Origin: Candidatus Nomurabacteria bacterium
GTDB taxonomy: Bacteria; Patescibacteriota; Minisyncoccia; Phycocordibacterales; SBAW01
NCBI GenBank assembly: GCA_943356415.1
Contig: CALREW010000004.1
Coordinates: 1 to 48,944, forward strand
Direction: 5' to 3'
Length of the DNA stretch: 48,944 nt
The notes beneath the pieces were generated by a model that saw nothing but the letters and a program-made list of their open reading frames with translations, was not told where the DNA came from and made no database searches. Shown in pieces: positions 38,017 to 46,945 of this stretch. The translations under genes were made by a program, and so were the position numbers. Each line of letters opens with the position of its first letter. Position 1 is the first letter of the stretch.

Positions 38017-38145
38017 TAAAGGGACATGTTGCAAAGGGACATTGAGCGGTATACTCGTTAGGACAAATGGCATAAAGGACACAATGTGTTGTAAAGGTCA
38101 ATTAAAGGACAGTATATAGGTCACTCACTAATCGTCTAAAAGACA
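38017..38145 (+). promoter_or_regulatory. Array of at least eight TAAAGGACA-like motifs upstream of an HTH gene
   Basis: 38017 TAAAGGGACA, 38032 CAAAGGGACA, 38058 TTAGGACA, 38073 TAAAGGACA, 38092 TAAAGGTCA, 38103 TAAAGGACA, 38115 TATAGGTCA, 38137 TAAAAGACA. Confidence 0.7.
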
Positions 38146-38930
38146 TGAGCGAGCGCAACGAACGGAGAGCCGACATACGCGCTATATTCAAGGGCCAAAC
38201 TGACAGAGCGTATCTTTTTGGCAAGCTCGAAAAACTCGCACACGCGGTGATGCTCCTTACATCGCGCAGTGACCGTGACGCTTTTTCTTTGATTGAACGA
38301 CTTGAACTTTCTGTCCTTGATTCTGTCCGTGAAGCAGCGGCGCTTGCGGTTCATGCAGACCACTCACCGCTTTCATCAATTTTGCTTGAGTTGGTTTCAC
38401 TCCTCCGACTCGGGGCAACGGCAGGTCTTATTTCAGAATCGAACGCACAAGTGCTTGTTGATGAGTATTTGAAAATACTCTCTCGGCTTGCGGCGCCTTC
38501 GGTACAAGGTATCGTTTTATCGCAAGATGAACTTCTCGCAGAACCAATGGCAGGAGGACCTGACGCGCTAACGCCAGAGCGCCCACTTTTGCCGAGCTCG
38601 ATTGACGATCTTTTCGCTGCGGAAGACCCGGCGGTCGTTAAAGGACATATAGGACGGAAACGTGCTTTGAGTCGTCCGAGTAGACCTACCTCGTATCGGA
38701 CAAGTCCTGCGCCAGAACGCGCCAAGCAAGGCTCGGGGAAAGTGTCTAATAGGTCACAGCAGATACTTGCTATCGTTAAAGCAAAGGGGGTGGTCTCTAT
38801 AGGTGACGTTTCAGCTGTTGTTACAGACTGTAGCGAGAAGACCATCCAACGGGAGCTGCTCTCCCTAGTAGAAAAAGGTGTCCTAAAGAAGGAAGGGGAG
38901 CGTCGTTGGAGCACCTATCGCTTGGCGTAA
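38145..38930 (+). CDS. Putative transcriptional regulator with C-terminal DeoR-like HTH
   Basis: RSQQILAIVKAKGVVSIGDVSAVVTDCSEKTIQRELLSLVEKGVLKKEG. Confidence 0.7.
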   Translation: MSERNERRADIRAIFKGQTDRAYLFGKLEKLAHAVMLLTSRSDRDAFSLIERLELSVLDSVREAAALAVHADHSPLSSILLELVSLLRLGATAGLISESNAQVLVDEYLKILSRLAAPSVQGIVLSQDELLAEPMAGGPDALTPERPLLPSSIDDLFAAEDPAVVKGHIGRKRALSRPSRPTSYRTSPAPERAKQGSGKVSNRSQQILAIVKAKGVVSIGDVSAVVTDCSEKTIQRELLSLVEKGVLKKEGERRWSTYRLA

Positions 38931-39053
38931 TTGTCCCTTTTTAGCCTCTGGGACAGGCGGCTTGTCGGTTGACTTACGACCCCCAGGGACGTATTCTGCT
39001 TCCGAATGGATAGAACAGGGAAAAGGCCTAATTTACGGGCTTTTTCTGACATG

Positions 39054-39062
39054 TTATCCACA
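39054..39062 (+). other. Consensus DnaA-box sequence TTATCCACA
   Basis: Exact 9-mer just upstream of a promoter; single perfect copy noted. Confidence 0.35.
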
Positions 39063-39070
39063 CAGTTTTT

Positions 39071-39099
39071 TTGCAGCACCGCTTATAGGGCCGTACACT
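39071..39099 (+). promoter_or_regulatory. Promoter TTGCAG-17-TACACT for the surface protein gene
   Basis: -35 39071-39076, -10 39094-39099. Confidence 0.55.
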
Positions 39100-39105
39100 A
39101 GCCAG

Positions 39106-39505
39106 AGGTACAGGAGAACCTGTCAGGGCATTTCTGCGCGAATTTTCTTCAAGATTATTCACTCAGAATGAGTGGGCACTTACAGCTTTGCGGAGAAACT
39201 GTGCGCACGTTGAAAACTAGATAGCGTCTAAAAAAACCTCACGAAATTAATACGTGAGGAATACGTGCGTTTTCACTACCGAATCACTTTGTCCCGAAAC
39301 GACCGCTTATCTGAAACACAAAGATTCCCAACCTTACTACCGACCCGTGCCACTCATTTAAAAAGGTGGTGCGGCGGGTAGATGTTAAACGCTGTCCGCA
39401 CACAATAAGGTGTGTTGGCATCAAACAGAGGATGCGCTAACTGAGGTCGAAGCAGGAAGCACAACATCCTTAGGTAGCGCTTAGCATTAGCAGTAACTAG
39501 TAACC
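39106..39505 (+). promoter_or_regulatory. ~400-nt structured 5' leader of the surface protein gene
   Basis: Hairpins: ACAGG/CCTGT; CCTCACG 39237-39243/CGTGAGG 39253-39259; GTGCGG 39369-39374/CCGCAC 39396-39401; GCATC 39418-39422/GATGC 39431-39435; GCGCTA 39434-39439/TAGCGC 39475-39480. Confidence 0.5.
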
Positions 39506-42500
39506 ATGAGTATTACGAACATTGCATCTAACACGTCTGCTCGCGTAGCGGCAGGAGTGCTTGGCATCGCGATGGCACTTTCGCTCAGCTTTGGCGCAGT
39601 CGTTGCACCAGCTTCAGCACAAGATGCCGCCACGATGGCAGCTCTTCAAGCCCAGATCGCAGCCCTCACCGCGCAGCTCGCTGCGCTCTCAGGCGGATCT
39701 TCAGCGGGCGCTGGCGTTTGTCCGTACACCTGGACCCGCAACCTTCAAGTAGGTGCGACCGGTGCTGACGTGATGAAGCTCCAGCAGTTCCTCAATTCCG
39801 CAAGTGACACGATGGTCGCAGCAACGGGCGCAGGTTCGAAGGGTTCGGAAACGAGCACCTTCGGTCCGGCAACTAAGGCAGCGGTCATGAAGTACCAGAC
39901 CAAGAACGCCATCGCTCCGGTGGCAGGATTCGTCGGTGCACTCACTCGCGCTTCTCTTAATTCCAAGTGCCAGACCGCAACCCCAGGCCCTACTCCTAAC
40001 CCGACTCCGTCGGCAGGAACTGGTCTTACGGTTTCGGCAGCTGCACAGCCGGCTAACGGCCTTGCAGTTCCGAGCGCCTCGCGCGTTCCGTTCACCAAGT
40101 TCACGCTCACCGCTGGTAACGATGGTGATGTCACGGTTAACTCCGTGGTTGTCGCTCGCACCGGTGTCATGAACAAGGTCGTATTCAACGGCGTAACTCT
40201 TCTCGATGAGAACGGTTCCGTCATTGGTACGGACAAGGTGCTCAACTCTAACGACCAGGCAACTATCGGTACGACTATGGTCATACCGCGTGGTACCACC
40301 AAGACCTTCACGGTCGCTGGTAACATGGCCGACATCTCCACCATGGGTTCCCATGCTGGCGAAGTAGGCGGTCTCTCGGTTGTTGCAGTTAACACTACTG
40401 CTACCGTCACCGGCTCTATGCCGATCGTCGGTGCAACCCACACGGTTAACGGCACGTTGGTAATCGGTACTGCCGATACGACCATCTCGTCGTTTGACCC
40501 GAACGGTGATCAGACCAAGGAAATTGGTACGACTGGTCAGCGCTTCGCAGGTGTCCGCATCACTGCTGGCTCCTCTGAAGACATCCGCATCCGCTCGATA
40601 CGCTGGTACCAGACCGGCTCGGCAGGTGCATCTGACCTTGCAAACCTCAAGACTGTTGTCGACGGCACTGAGTACTCCGTCTCTGTTTCGGCAGATGGCA
40701 AGTACTTCCAGTCTGACTTCGGCTCAGGCATTATGGTTGCAAAGGGCTTCTCGTCTGAGATCTACATCAAGGGCGACATAATCGGCACTGGAGCATCCAG
40801 CCGCACGGTTATCTTCAACCTCGATAAGACGACTGACCTCTACGTAACTGGTGAGAAGTATGGTTACGGCATCAGCCCGACCACTTCGGCTTCGACGGCT
40901 TCGGCTGGCGCAGGCACCCAGTTCACCTCAGCTGCAGGCACCACGAACCCGTGGTTCAGCGGCTCGGTGTTCACCATCTCGGCTGGCTCGGTGACTTCGG
41001 TCTCCAAGGCTAACGAGGTTCCTGCTCAGAACATCGCGGTCAACGTCCAGAATCAGGTGCTCGGTGGTTTCACCACTGACATCAAGGGCGAGCCGCTTAC
41101 GGTTCAGTCCATGGTCTTCGAGTTCGCAACGACTTCTACGGTTTCTGGCTCTTCGTTCGGTAGCTACCTGTTGACTAGCGTCTCGCTCGTCAACCAGAAC
41201 GGCTCCGTCGTTGCTGGCCCAGTCGATGCGGTTGACGGTACTTCTGGCGACAACAAGCAGAAGGTAACCTTCACTGACTCGATCACCATCCCGGTTGGCA
41301 AGCAGACCTACACCCTCAAGGGTAAGGTCAACTCGTCAACGGTAAACGGTACTGTCTTCACTGCTTCGACCACTCCTCAAGCGTGGACGAACGTGAAGGG
41401 TGAAACTACGGGCAACTCGGTTACCCTCACCAACGGTGCATTCACGATGAATGCAATGACGGTTAAGGGTGCCGCTCTTGCGATCACGGTTGCATCGACT
41501 CCGTCGGCACAATCGATCGTCGCAGGTGCCCAAGCCTTCACCTTCGCTAAGTACCAACTCGATGCAACGCAATCTGGTGAGGATGTACGCTTTAGCTCCA
41601 TCCCGCTCCAGCTTACGCACAGCGCAGGTGCCACTCAGCTCACGAACTGCAAACTCTACGATGGCTCAACGGCCCTCAACACGGGTAGCAACAACGTGAA
41701 CCCGTCTGGTACTTCGCCGGCATCGAACACGTTCACCCTCGACAACTCCCTCACGGTTCCGAAAGGAACAGTGAAGACTCTTGATCTTAAGTGCGACGTC
41801 TCCGGTTCTGCTTCGGGCACCTTTGCCTGGGGTATCGCAGCATCGCCTTCGATCACGGTCACTGGTGTTAACTCGAACGTCGACGTAACCGAGACGGTCA
41901 CTGCCTCGGCTGGTCAGACCATGACGATCGCCTCTGGCGCTCTCGCGGTTAGCCTCCACACGTCGAGTCCGTCTTACAGTGCCGTTGCAGCAAACTCGAC
42001 TGACGTAACGGTCGCGGCATACAAGTTCCGCCCGACCAACGAAGATGTCACGCTTCGCCGCATCGGCCTTAAGCTCACCAACACAGCGTCCTCGTCCTCG
42101 TCTGACCTCGTCCGTGTCACCCTCTGGGTTGGCGCAACGCAGATCGGCGCGGCGACCTTCACCGGCGCAAGCAACAACGCTACTTCCACCAATGCTTCTG
42201 GTACTGGTGAAATGAGCTACGTGCTTCCGAAGGACACTGACACTGTCGTCACGGTCAAGGCTGATCTCGCAGCTATCGGCACTAACCAGCCGGCAACTTC
42301 GGGTCACCTCATCGCGATTGACATCGACACGAACGGTACGAACACACAAGGCGCAGGTGTAGGCTCGGGTGCCACCATCACGGCAACCGGCTCAACTGCA
42401 GTCGCAGGTGTACGTATGTTCAAGTCGGTTCCGACCTTCACGTACAGCACGGCAGGTGGTGCCGCCAACAACGGCGTCAACGACCTCCTCGTGTTGAATG

Positions 42501-43006
42501 TGTCGTCTGATGCGAAGGGTGATACGCAGCTTCATAAGCTCGCTTTCACCATCGCAACGACAACCGCTACTCTCTCGGCTCCGACCTTCGTCGGTCCGAA
42601 CGGTAACGTCTCGTCGACAACCAACGCGGTCATCAACGCCGCAGGTACTGCGATCACGGTGTTCTTCGACTCTACGTCGAATACCCAGGACCGCTCTATC
42701 TCGGCTGGAACAACCAAGACCTACACCCTCCGTGCAACGTTGAGCCTCACGGGCTCCAACACGACGGGCTCGGTCTCCACGTCACTCAAGGCTGACACCA
42801 GCTTCCCATCGCTTGCAGCGTCTACCTTCATGGATAAGACCTCAACGATTGAAGCTGCCTCTGCCAACCTCATCTGGTCGCCGAACTCGACCTCTACGGC
42901 GATTGCGACCACGACGAATGACTGGACCAATGGTTATGGTCTCGCTGGCTGCTTCACGAACTCTGGTCTCGGCAACGATTGTACGGCTCGCGTTATCGCC
43001 AAGTAA
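39506..43006 (+). CDS. Large secreted surface protein (S-layer candidate) with peptidoglycan-binding domain
   Basis: Signal peptide; NLQVGATGADVMKLQQFLNS...TFGPATKAAVMKYQ PGBD-like; long beta-rich Ser/Thr-rich body; strongly biased codons. Confidence 0.8.
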   Translation: MSITNIASNTSARVAAGVLGIAMALSLSFGAVVAPASAQDAATMAALQAQIAALTAQLAALSGGSSAGAGVCPYTWTRNLQVGATGADVMKLQQFLNSASDTMVAATGAGSKGSETSTFGPATKAAVMKYQTKNAIAPVAGFVGALTRASLNSKCQTATPGPTPNPTPSAGTGLTVSAAAQPANGLAVPSASRVPFTKFTLTAGNDGDVTVNSVVVARTGVMNKVVFNGVTLLDENGSVIGTDKVLNSNDQATIGTTMVIPRGTTKTFTVAGNMADISTMGSHAGEVGGLSVVAVNTTATVTGSMPIVGATHTVNGTLVIGTADTTISSFDPNGDQTKEIGTTGQRFAGVRITAGSSEDIRIRSIRWYQTGSAGASDLANLKTVVDGTEYSVSVSADGKYFQSDFGSGIMVAKGFSSEIYIKGDIIGTGASSRTVIFNLDKTTDLYVTGEKYGYGISPTTSASTASAGAGTQFTSAAGTTNPWFSGSVFTISAGSVTSVSKANEVPAQNIAVNVQNQVLGGFTTDIKGEPLTVQSMVFEFATTSTVSGSSFGSYLLTSVSLVNQNGSVVAGPVDAVDGTSGDNKQKVTFTDSITIPVGKQTYTLKGKVNSSTVNGTVFTASTTPQAWTNVKGETTGNSVTLTNGAFTMNAMTVKGAALAITVASTPSAQSIVAGAQAFTFAKYQLDATQSGEDVRFSSIPLQLTHSAGATQLTNCKLYDGSTALNTGSNNVNPSGTSPASNTFTLDNSLTVPKGTVKTLDLKCDVSGSASGTFAWGIAASPSITVTGVNSNVDVTETVTASAGQTMTIASGALAVSLHTSSPSYSAVAANSTDVTVAAYKFRPTNEDVTLRRIGLKLTNTASSSSSDLVRVTLWVGATQIGAATFTGASNNATSTNASGTGEMSYVLPKDTDTVVTVKADLAAIGTNQPATSGHLIAIDIDTNGTNTQGAGVGSGATITATGSTAVAGVRMFKSVPTFTYSTAGGAANNGVNDLLVLNVSSDAKGDTQLHKLAFTIATTTATLSAPTFVGPNGNVSSTTNAVINAAGTAITVFFDSTSNTQDRSISAGTTKTYTLRATLSLTGSNTTGSVSTSLKADTSFPSLAASTFMDKTSTIEAASANLIWSPNSTSTAIATTTNDWTNGYGLAGCFTNSGLGNDCTARVIAK

Positions 43007-43045
43007 TATTGGCCACGACGCCTAGTCGAACGGTTTAACCGCGCA

Positions 43046-43078
43046 AAGCCCCTTCTCACTTTTAGTGGGAAGGGGCTT
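43046..43078 (+). terminator. Strong intrinsic terminator
   Basis: AAGCCCCTTCTCACT TTT AGTGGGAAGGGGCTT + T-run. Confidence 0.92.
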
Positions 43079-43159
43079 TTGCGTTTCCTGGAGTCACACA
43101 TTAAATAAAAAACCGTTATGGTATAGTCACGTTGTCTATAGGTAAGCCCTCAATCACTC

Positions 43160-43936
43160 ATGTCTTCTGGAAAGAAAAAAGTTATAGCGCTCACACTCGC
43201 TGCCGCCCTTATCCTTATTGGAGGAGGAGCATACTACTTACTCGGCAAGAAGGAGCCGGGTACTTCTTCGGTAGAAGTTACTGAGGTAAATGGGTTGCCC
43301 GAAGGAGCAAGTGTGGAAGTGGTGGACAGCGTAAATGAAAAGCTCTTTAACGAAACACCGCGCCCGGCACTTGAGCGACCGCTTCCGCAAGGAACTATTC
43401 CTTCAGACGTCTACGCCCTTATGGTGAAGCATCGCGCAGAAGCGGTAGCCATGCTTAAAGAAAACCCTGCTCTTATGACACAGTGGATTGGGCTTGGTGC
43501 AGCGCACAAACAAGTGGGCGACTACGAAGGAGCGCGCATTTATCTGACGTATGTTGTTACGGTTAATCCAAACAACCTTGCAGCTATTCTTAATCTCGGG
43601 AATCTCTACGCCTACTATCTTAAGAATCAAGTAAACGCTGAAACATATTTCGGCAAGGCAATCGCAGTTGACCCAAGCTACGTGCCGGCGTATTTGGAGC
43701 TCTATCAAGCCCAGAAAGGGCAAGGTAAAACTGACGCTGCGGTCGTGACGTTGCAACGAGGCATTGCAAAAAATCCTGCGGACACTGATTTGCCAGTTGC
43801 CTTGGCGCACCATTATCGTGACGCACACGATATTCCAAAGGCAAAGGAAGCATATGCCGTTGCCATAGCAGCTGCTACGAAAGCGGGGAATACATCTCTT
43901 GCTGCGTCGCTTACTTCTGAAAAGGAGGCACTATAA
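43160..43936 (+). CDS. Membrane-anchored TPR repeat protein
   Basis: N-terminal TM; TPR-like repeats. Confidence 0.75.
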   Translation: MSSGKKKVIALTLAAALILIGGGAYYLLGKKEPGTSSVEVTEVNGLPEGASVEVVDSVNEKLFNETPRPALERPLPQGTIPSDVYALMVKHRAEAVAMLKENPALMTQWIGLGAAHKQVGDYEGARIYLTYVVTVNPNNLAAILNLGNLYAYYLKNQVNAETYFGKAIAVDPSYVPAYLELYQAQKGQGKTDAAVVTLQRGIAKNPADTDLPVALAHHYRDAHDIPKAKEAYAVAIAAATKAGNTSLAASLTSEKEAL

Positions 43937-43941
43937 GAAAA

Positions 43942-44103
43942 ATGAAGCGTGTATTTACTAAAACCTTCTTCCGCTTCCTCGTCGCATTCTTGGTTATGAT
44001 AGCCATTTCCTGCTCCCTTCTTATTGTTACCGCAGCAGCTAAGGGGAAGGGGGCAACCGCCGCTGCTATAACCGCATTTATGGAGTCGTTACGTTCACAG
44101 TGA
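43942..44103 (+). CDS. Small single-TM protein (53 aa), absent from the supplied ORF track
   Basis: MKRVFTKTFFRFLVAFLVMIAISCSLLIVTAAAKGKGATAAAITAFMESLRSQ*; 5 nt after the TPR gene stop. Confidence 0.5.
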   Translation: MKRVFTKTFFRFLVAFLVMIAISCSLLIVTAAAKGKGATAAAITAFMESLRSQ

Positions 44104-44110
44104 GACATTC

Positions 44111-44139
44111 TTGACCGGTCTTTTTCTATAGCGTACAGT
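44111..44139 (+). promoter_or_regulatory. rplJL promoter TTGACC-17-TACAGT
   Basis: -35 44111-44116, -10 44134-44139. Confidence 0.75.
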
Positions 44140-44145
44140 CTCTCT

Positions 44146-44275
44146 GTGTCTCGGAGACCCATCGGTCCTCACCAAGAGGATAAGCGAAAGCGCCGGGGGT
44201 AGAGGTCGAAAACCGCTCGTGTAAAGGAGCGGTCTCTCCGGGCCGAAAGGCCTTATTTTTGTTCTCACATTAGAT
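44146..44275 (+). promoter_or_regulatory. rplJ (L10) leader with attenuator-like hairpin
   Basis: ACCGCTC 44212-44218/GAGCGGT 44227-44233; GGCC GAAA GGCC 44241-44252 + TTATTTTT; position matches known L10 leaders. Confidence 0.55.
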
Positions 44276-44764
44276 ATGGCAATCACCAAACAGAAGAAAA
44301 GCGAAATTCTTGCGAAAGTGACGTCGGCCATCGACAGCGCAAAGTCGGTCGTGTTTGTTAACTTCCACAACCTCACGGTCGCGGAGGAACGCGAACTACG
44401 CTCGAAACTTCGCGCAGAAGGTGTTGGCTACACGGTCGCCAAGAAGACGCTCATTCGCAAAGCGCTCGAAGGCAAAGGTATCGAAGGCACGTTTCCGGAG
44501 CTTCCGGGCGAAATAGCCATCGCGTACAGCACCGAAGAAATTGCCCCAGCGCGTGAAGTGGCAGCGTTTGCAAAGACTCACGAAGGTCATCTCGCACTTG
44601 CGGGAGGCATTTTCGGAGGCGTGTTCATGGACAAAGCACAGATAGCGGTTGTTGCAGCCATTCCGGGCATGCAGACCCTCCGCGCACAGTTCGTACAGCT
44701 TATTAACAGCCCGCTTCAGCGCTTCGCCGTTGTTCTCAACGCCAAGGCTGAAAAGGCGGCGTAA
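44276..44764 (+). CDS. rplJ: 50S ribosomal protein L10
   Basis: SVVFVNFHNLTVAEERELRSKLRAEGVGYTVAKKTLIRKAL. Confidence 0.96.
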   Translation: MAITKQKKSEILAKVTSAIDSAKSVVFVNFHNLTVAEERELRSKLRAEGVGYTVAKKTLIRKALEGKGIEGTFPELPGEIAIAYSTEEIAPAREVAAFAKTHEGHLALAGGIFGGVFMDKAQIAVVAAIPGMQTLRAQFVQLINSPLQRFAVVLNAKAEKAA

Positions 44765-44776
44765 TACCAAATACCT

Positions 44777-45196
44777 ATGGCAGATGAAACGACGGTTGAG
44801 ACTCCAGTAGTCGAGACCAAAGAAGTACCGAGCAAGTTCAAAGATCTCGTTGCGTCGGTTGAGAAAATGACCGTGCTCGAGCTCCATGAACTCGTGAAAG
44901 CGCTCGAAGCGCATTGGGGTGTATCCGCCGCGGCCGTGGCCGTTGCAGGACCGGCGGCAGCCGGTGCAGCTGCAGGCGAAGAGAAGTCCACCTTTACGGT
45001 GCACCTCGCTGACGCAGGCGCACAGAAAATCCAGGTTATCAAAGCCGTTAAGGAAGCCCTTGCTTTGGGTCTTAAGGAAGCAAAGGACCTCGTTGACGCA
45101 GCCCCGTCCGTCCTCAAAGAGGGCGTGAAGAAAGAAGAGGCTGAAGAGCTGAAGGCAAAGATCGAAGCAGCAGGTGGAAAGGTAGAGCTTAAATAA
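44777..45196 (+). CDS. rplL: 50S ribosomal protein L7/L12
   Basis: C-terminal [56 protein letters not shown]. Confidence 0.98.
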   Translation: MADETTVETPVVETKEVPSKFKDLVASVEKMTVLELHELVKALEAHWGVSAAAVAVAGPAAAGAAAGEEKSTFTVHLADAGAQKIQVIKAVKEALALGLKEAKDLVDAAPSVLKEGVKKEEAEELKAKIEAAGGKVELK

Positions 45197-45214
45197 GCCC
45201 ATACTAGCCGGCTC

Positions 45215-45247
45215 GCAAAAGGCACCGCAAAGCGCGGTGCCTTTTGC
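45215..45247 (+). terminator. Intrinsic terminator
   Basis: GCAAAAGGCACCGC aaagc GCGGTGCCTTTTGC. Confidence 0.92.
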
Positions 45248-45286
45248 ATTTGTGTCCTACCCACGCTCAGGTACAATGACGCGCGT

Positions 45287-45871
45287 ATGGAGGACACACT
45301 CGGGAAGCTGCTTGGTTCGCCTGCACGTGTGAAACTCCTGAGACTATTTCTATTTAATCCGAAAGAAATTATCCCACTGAGCATCGCCTCGGGGCGTTCG
45401 CAGGTCTCCGTTGCAGTGACGCGTCGCGAGCTACCGTTTTATGAACGTCTCGGATTACTCAAACTTCGCAGAGCACGTGGCTCTAAAGAACGCGCGTGGG
45501 TTCTCAATGAGGACTTCGTGTACCTTGCCGCACTTCAACATTTGCTACTCAACTTACCGGTTCGCGGGCAAGACATTGTAAAGCGACTGCGTAACGCAGG
45601 TACTATTAAACTAGTGATACTCTCAGGTTTATTTGTCGATGAGTACGACGGACGGGTGGACCTTCTTATTGTGGGAGACAAGGTGATCGAAACGAAAATT
45701 CGCACCGTTATACGGGCACTTGAGGCGGAGATAGGCAAGGAATTGCGCTACGTCGCACTTACTACCGAAGAATTTTTGTACCGACTGGGCATCTACGACA
45801 AATTGGTGCGCGATGTTATCGATTACCCCCACACGGTTGCCCTCGACCGCCTCAACGTCGAGCTGAAGTAG
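45287..45871 (+). CDS. Winged-HTH protein with possible nucleotidyltransferase-like C-terminus
   Basis: LLGSPARVKLLRLFLFNPKEIIPLSIASGRSQVSVAVTRRELPFYERLGLLKLRR; LFVDEYDGRVDLLIVGDKV. Confidence 0.65.
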   Translation: MEDTLGKLLGSPARVKLLRLFLFNPKEIIPLSIASGRSQVSVAVTRRELPFYERLGLLKLRRARGSKERAWVLNEDFVYLAALQHLLLNLPVRGQDIVKRLRNAGTIKLVILSGLFVDEYDGRVDLLIVGDKVIETKIRTVIRALEAEIGKELRYVALTTEEFLYRLGIYDKLVRDVIDYPHTVALDRLNVELK

Positions 45872-46081
45872 GGCCTAACCACTAGCGTATAGCCAATAGA
45901 GAGCCCTGGGTTCCCTAAACCCTAGTCACTAGTGGCCAAACCCTAGCTCAGAGGCTATCCACAGTGGGGAAGCAGGGTTTGCCCCCTATTGATACAATTA
46001 AGGGGGGCAGGTCGTCCTACCCATTTACAAACACTTATTTTAATTACGGGCGGCGCTTAACTAGGCGTCCCCAGCTCAGCA

Positions 46082-46765
46082 ATGATCGTACAGACATGGC
46101 TCCAGGTCCTGCAGCAGTCCTTCCAGGACTTGGTGACGGGTATCATCGTTTTCATCCCGAACTTCGTGTTCTCGGTCCTTATTTTTGTCCTCGGTTGGGT
46201 CGTGGGTTCCATTGTTGGGCGCGTCATCGCACAGGTGATACGTGCTGCGCATGTTGACCAGGCACTGAAAGGTGCAAGCGTTGACGAAGTACTCGAGCGC
46301 GCGGGCTTCAAGCTCGACTCGGGTAAATTTGTCGGTGGTTTGGTCAAATGGTTCATTATCGTGTTGTTCTTGGTTGCCTCGCTTGAGATCCTCGGTCTCA
46401 CGCAAGTAACACTCTTCCTCCAGCAGGTAGTTCTTCTTTACTTGCCGCAGGTTATTGTTGCAGCGCTCATCTTGCTCGTTGCAGCGGTTGTTGCTGATGT
46501 CGCAAGTCGCCTTATCACCGGTGGCGCACAGGCTGCAGGTGTAACGTCGGCACGCCTCGCCGGCACGATGGCTCGCTGGGCGATCTGGATCTTTGCGGTA
46601 CTTGCAGCGCTTGGCCAACTCGGTGTTGCGACTCCGTTTGTTCAGACCCTTTTCACAGGTGTCGTTGTGGCACTCTCACTTGCATTCGGTCTCTCCTTTG
46701 GCCTCGGTGGCCAGGATGCAGCGAGTCGCTTCATCGATCGCGTTCGCGACGAAATCAAGCACTAA
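46082..46765 (+). CDS. Mechanosensitive ion channel-like (TM_helix/CmpX-type) membrane protein
   Basis: Repeated TM helices; ALSLAFGLSFGLGGQDAASRFIDRVRDEIKH. Confidence 0.75.
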   Translation: MIVQTWLQVLQQSFQDLVTGIIVFIPNFVFSVLIFVLGWVVGSIVGRVIAQVIRAAHVDQALKGASVDEVLERAGFKLDSGKFVGGLVKWFIIVLFLVASLEILGLTQVTLFLQQVVLLYLPQVIVAALILLVAAVVADVASRLITGGAQAAGVTSARLAGTMARWAIWIFAVLAALGQLGVATPFVQTLFTGVVVALSLAFGLSFGLGGQDAASRFIDRVRDEIKH

Positions 46766-46784
46766 ATCCTCTCTGGTTTGTGCC

Positions 46785-46816
46785 CAAAACGACGGCCCCT
46801 TCGGGTCGTCGTTTTG
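46785..46816 (+). terminator. Intrinsic terminator
   Basis: CAAAACGACG...CGTCGTTTTG stem. Confidence 0.88.
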
Positions 46817-46843
46817 CGTTTCGCCCTGTGTTTAGCCAATTGT

Positions 46844-46872
46844 TTGACAGCCTATATCCCCCCGCGTATACT
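46844..46872 (+). promoter_or_regulatory. Consensus promoter TTGACA-17-TATACT for the 23S rRNA
   Basis: -35 46844-46849, -10 46867-46872. Confidence 0.9.
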
Positions 46873-46945
46873 GCCTTTCGTGAGTATTACCTCTAGAAAC
46901 CTCCTTGCGCGGACGCGATAGGCATCTTTATTGATGCTCGGCGCG

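Noticed and set aside
39054-39062. Replication origin suggested by a perfect DnaA box
   Set aside because: Only one perfect box plus scattered near-matches; no cluster, no dnaA/dnaN, no AT-rich unwinding region.
39450-39470. GAAGCAGGAAGC resembling the 3' part of IS200/IS605 omega RNAs
   Set aside because: Only a short match, no TnpA/TnpB and no expected terminal hairpin; likely chance within the leader.
39701-42349. Long minus-strand ORFs (246, 246 and 227 aa) opposite the surface-protein gene
   Set aside because: Frame shadows of a highly codon-biased sense gene; low-complexity Arg/Val/Thr-rich translations with no start signals.
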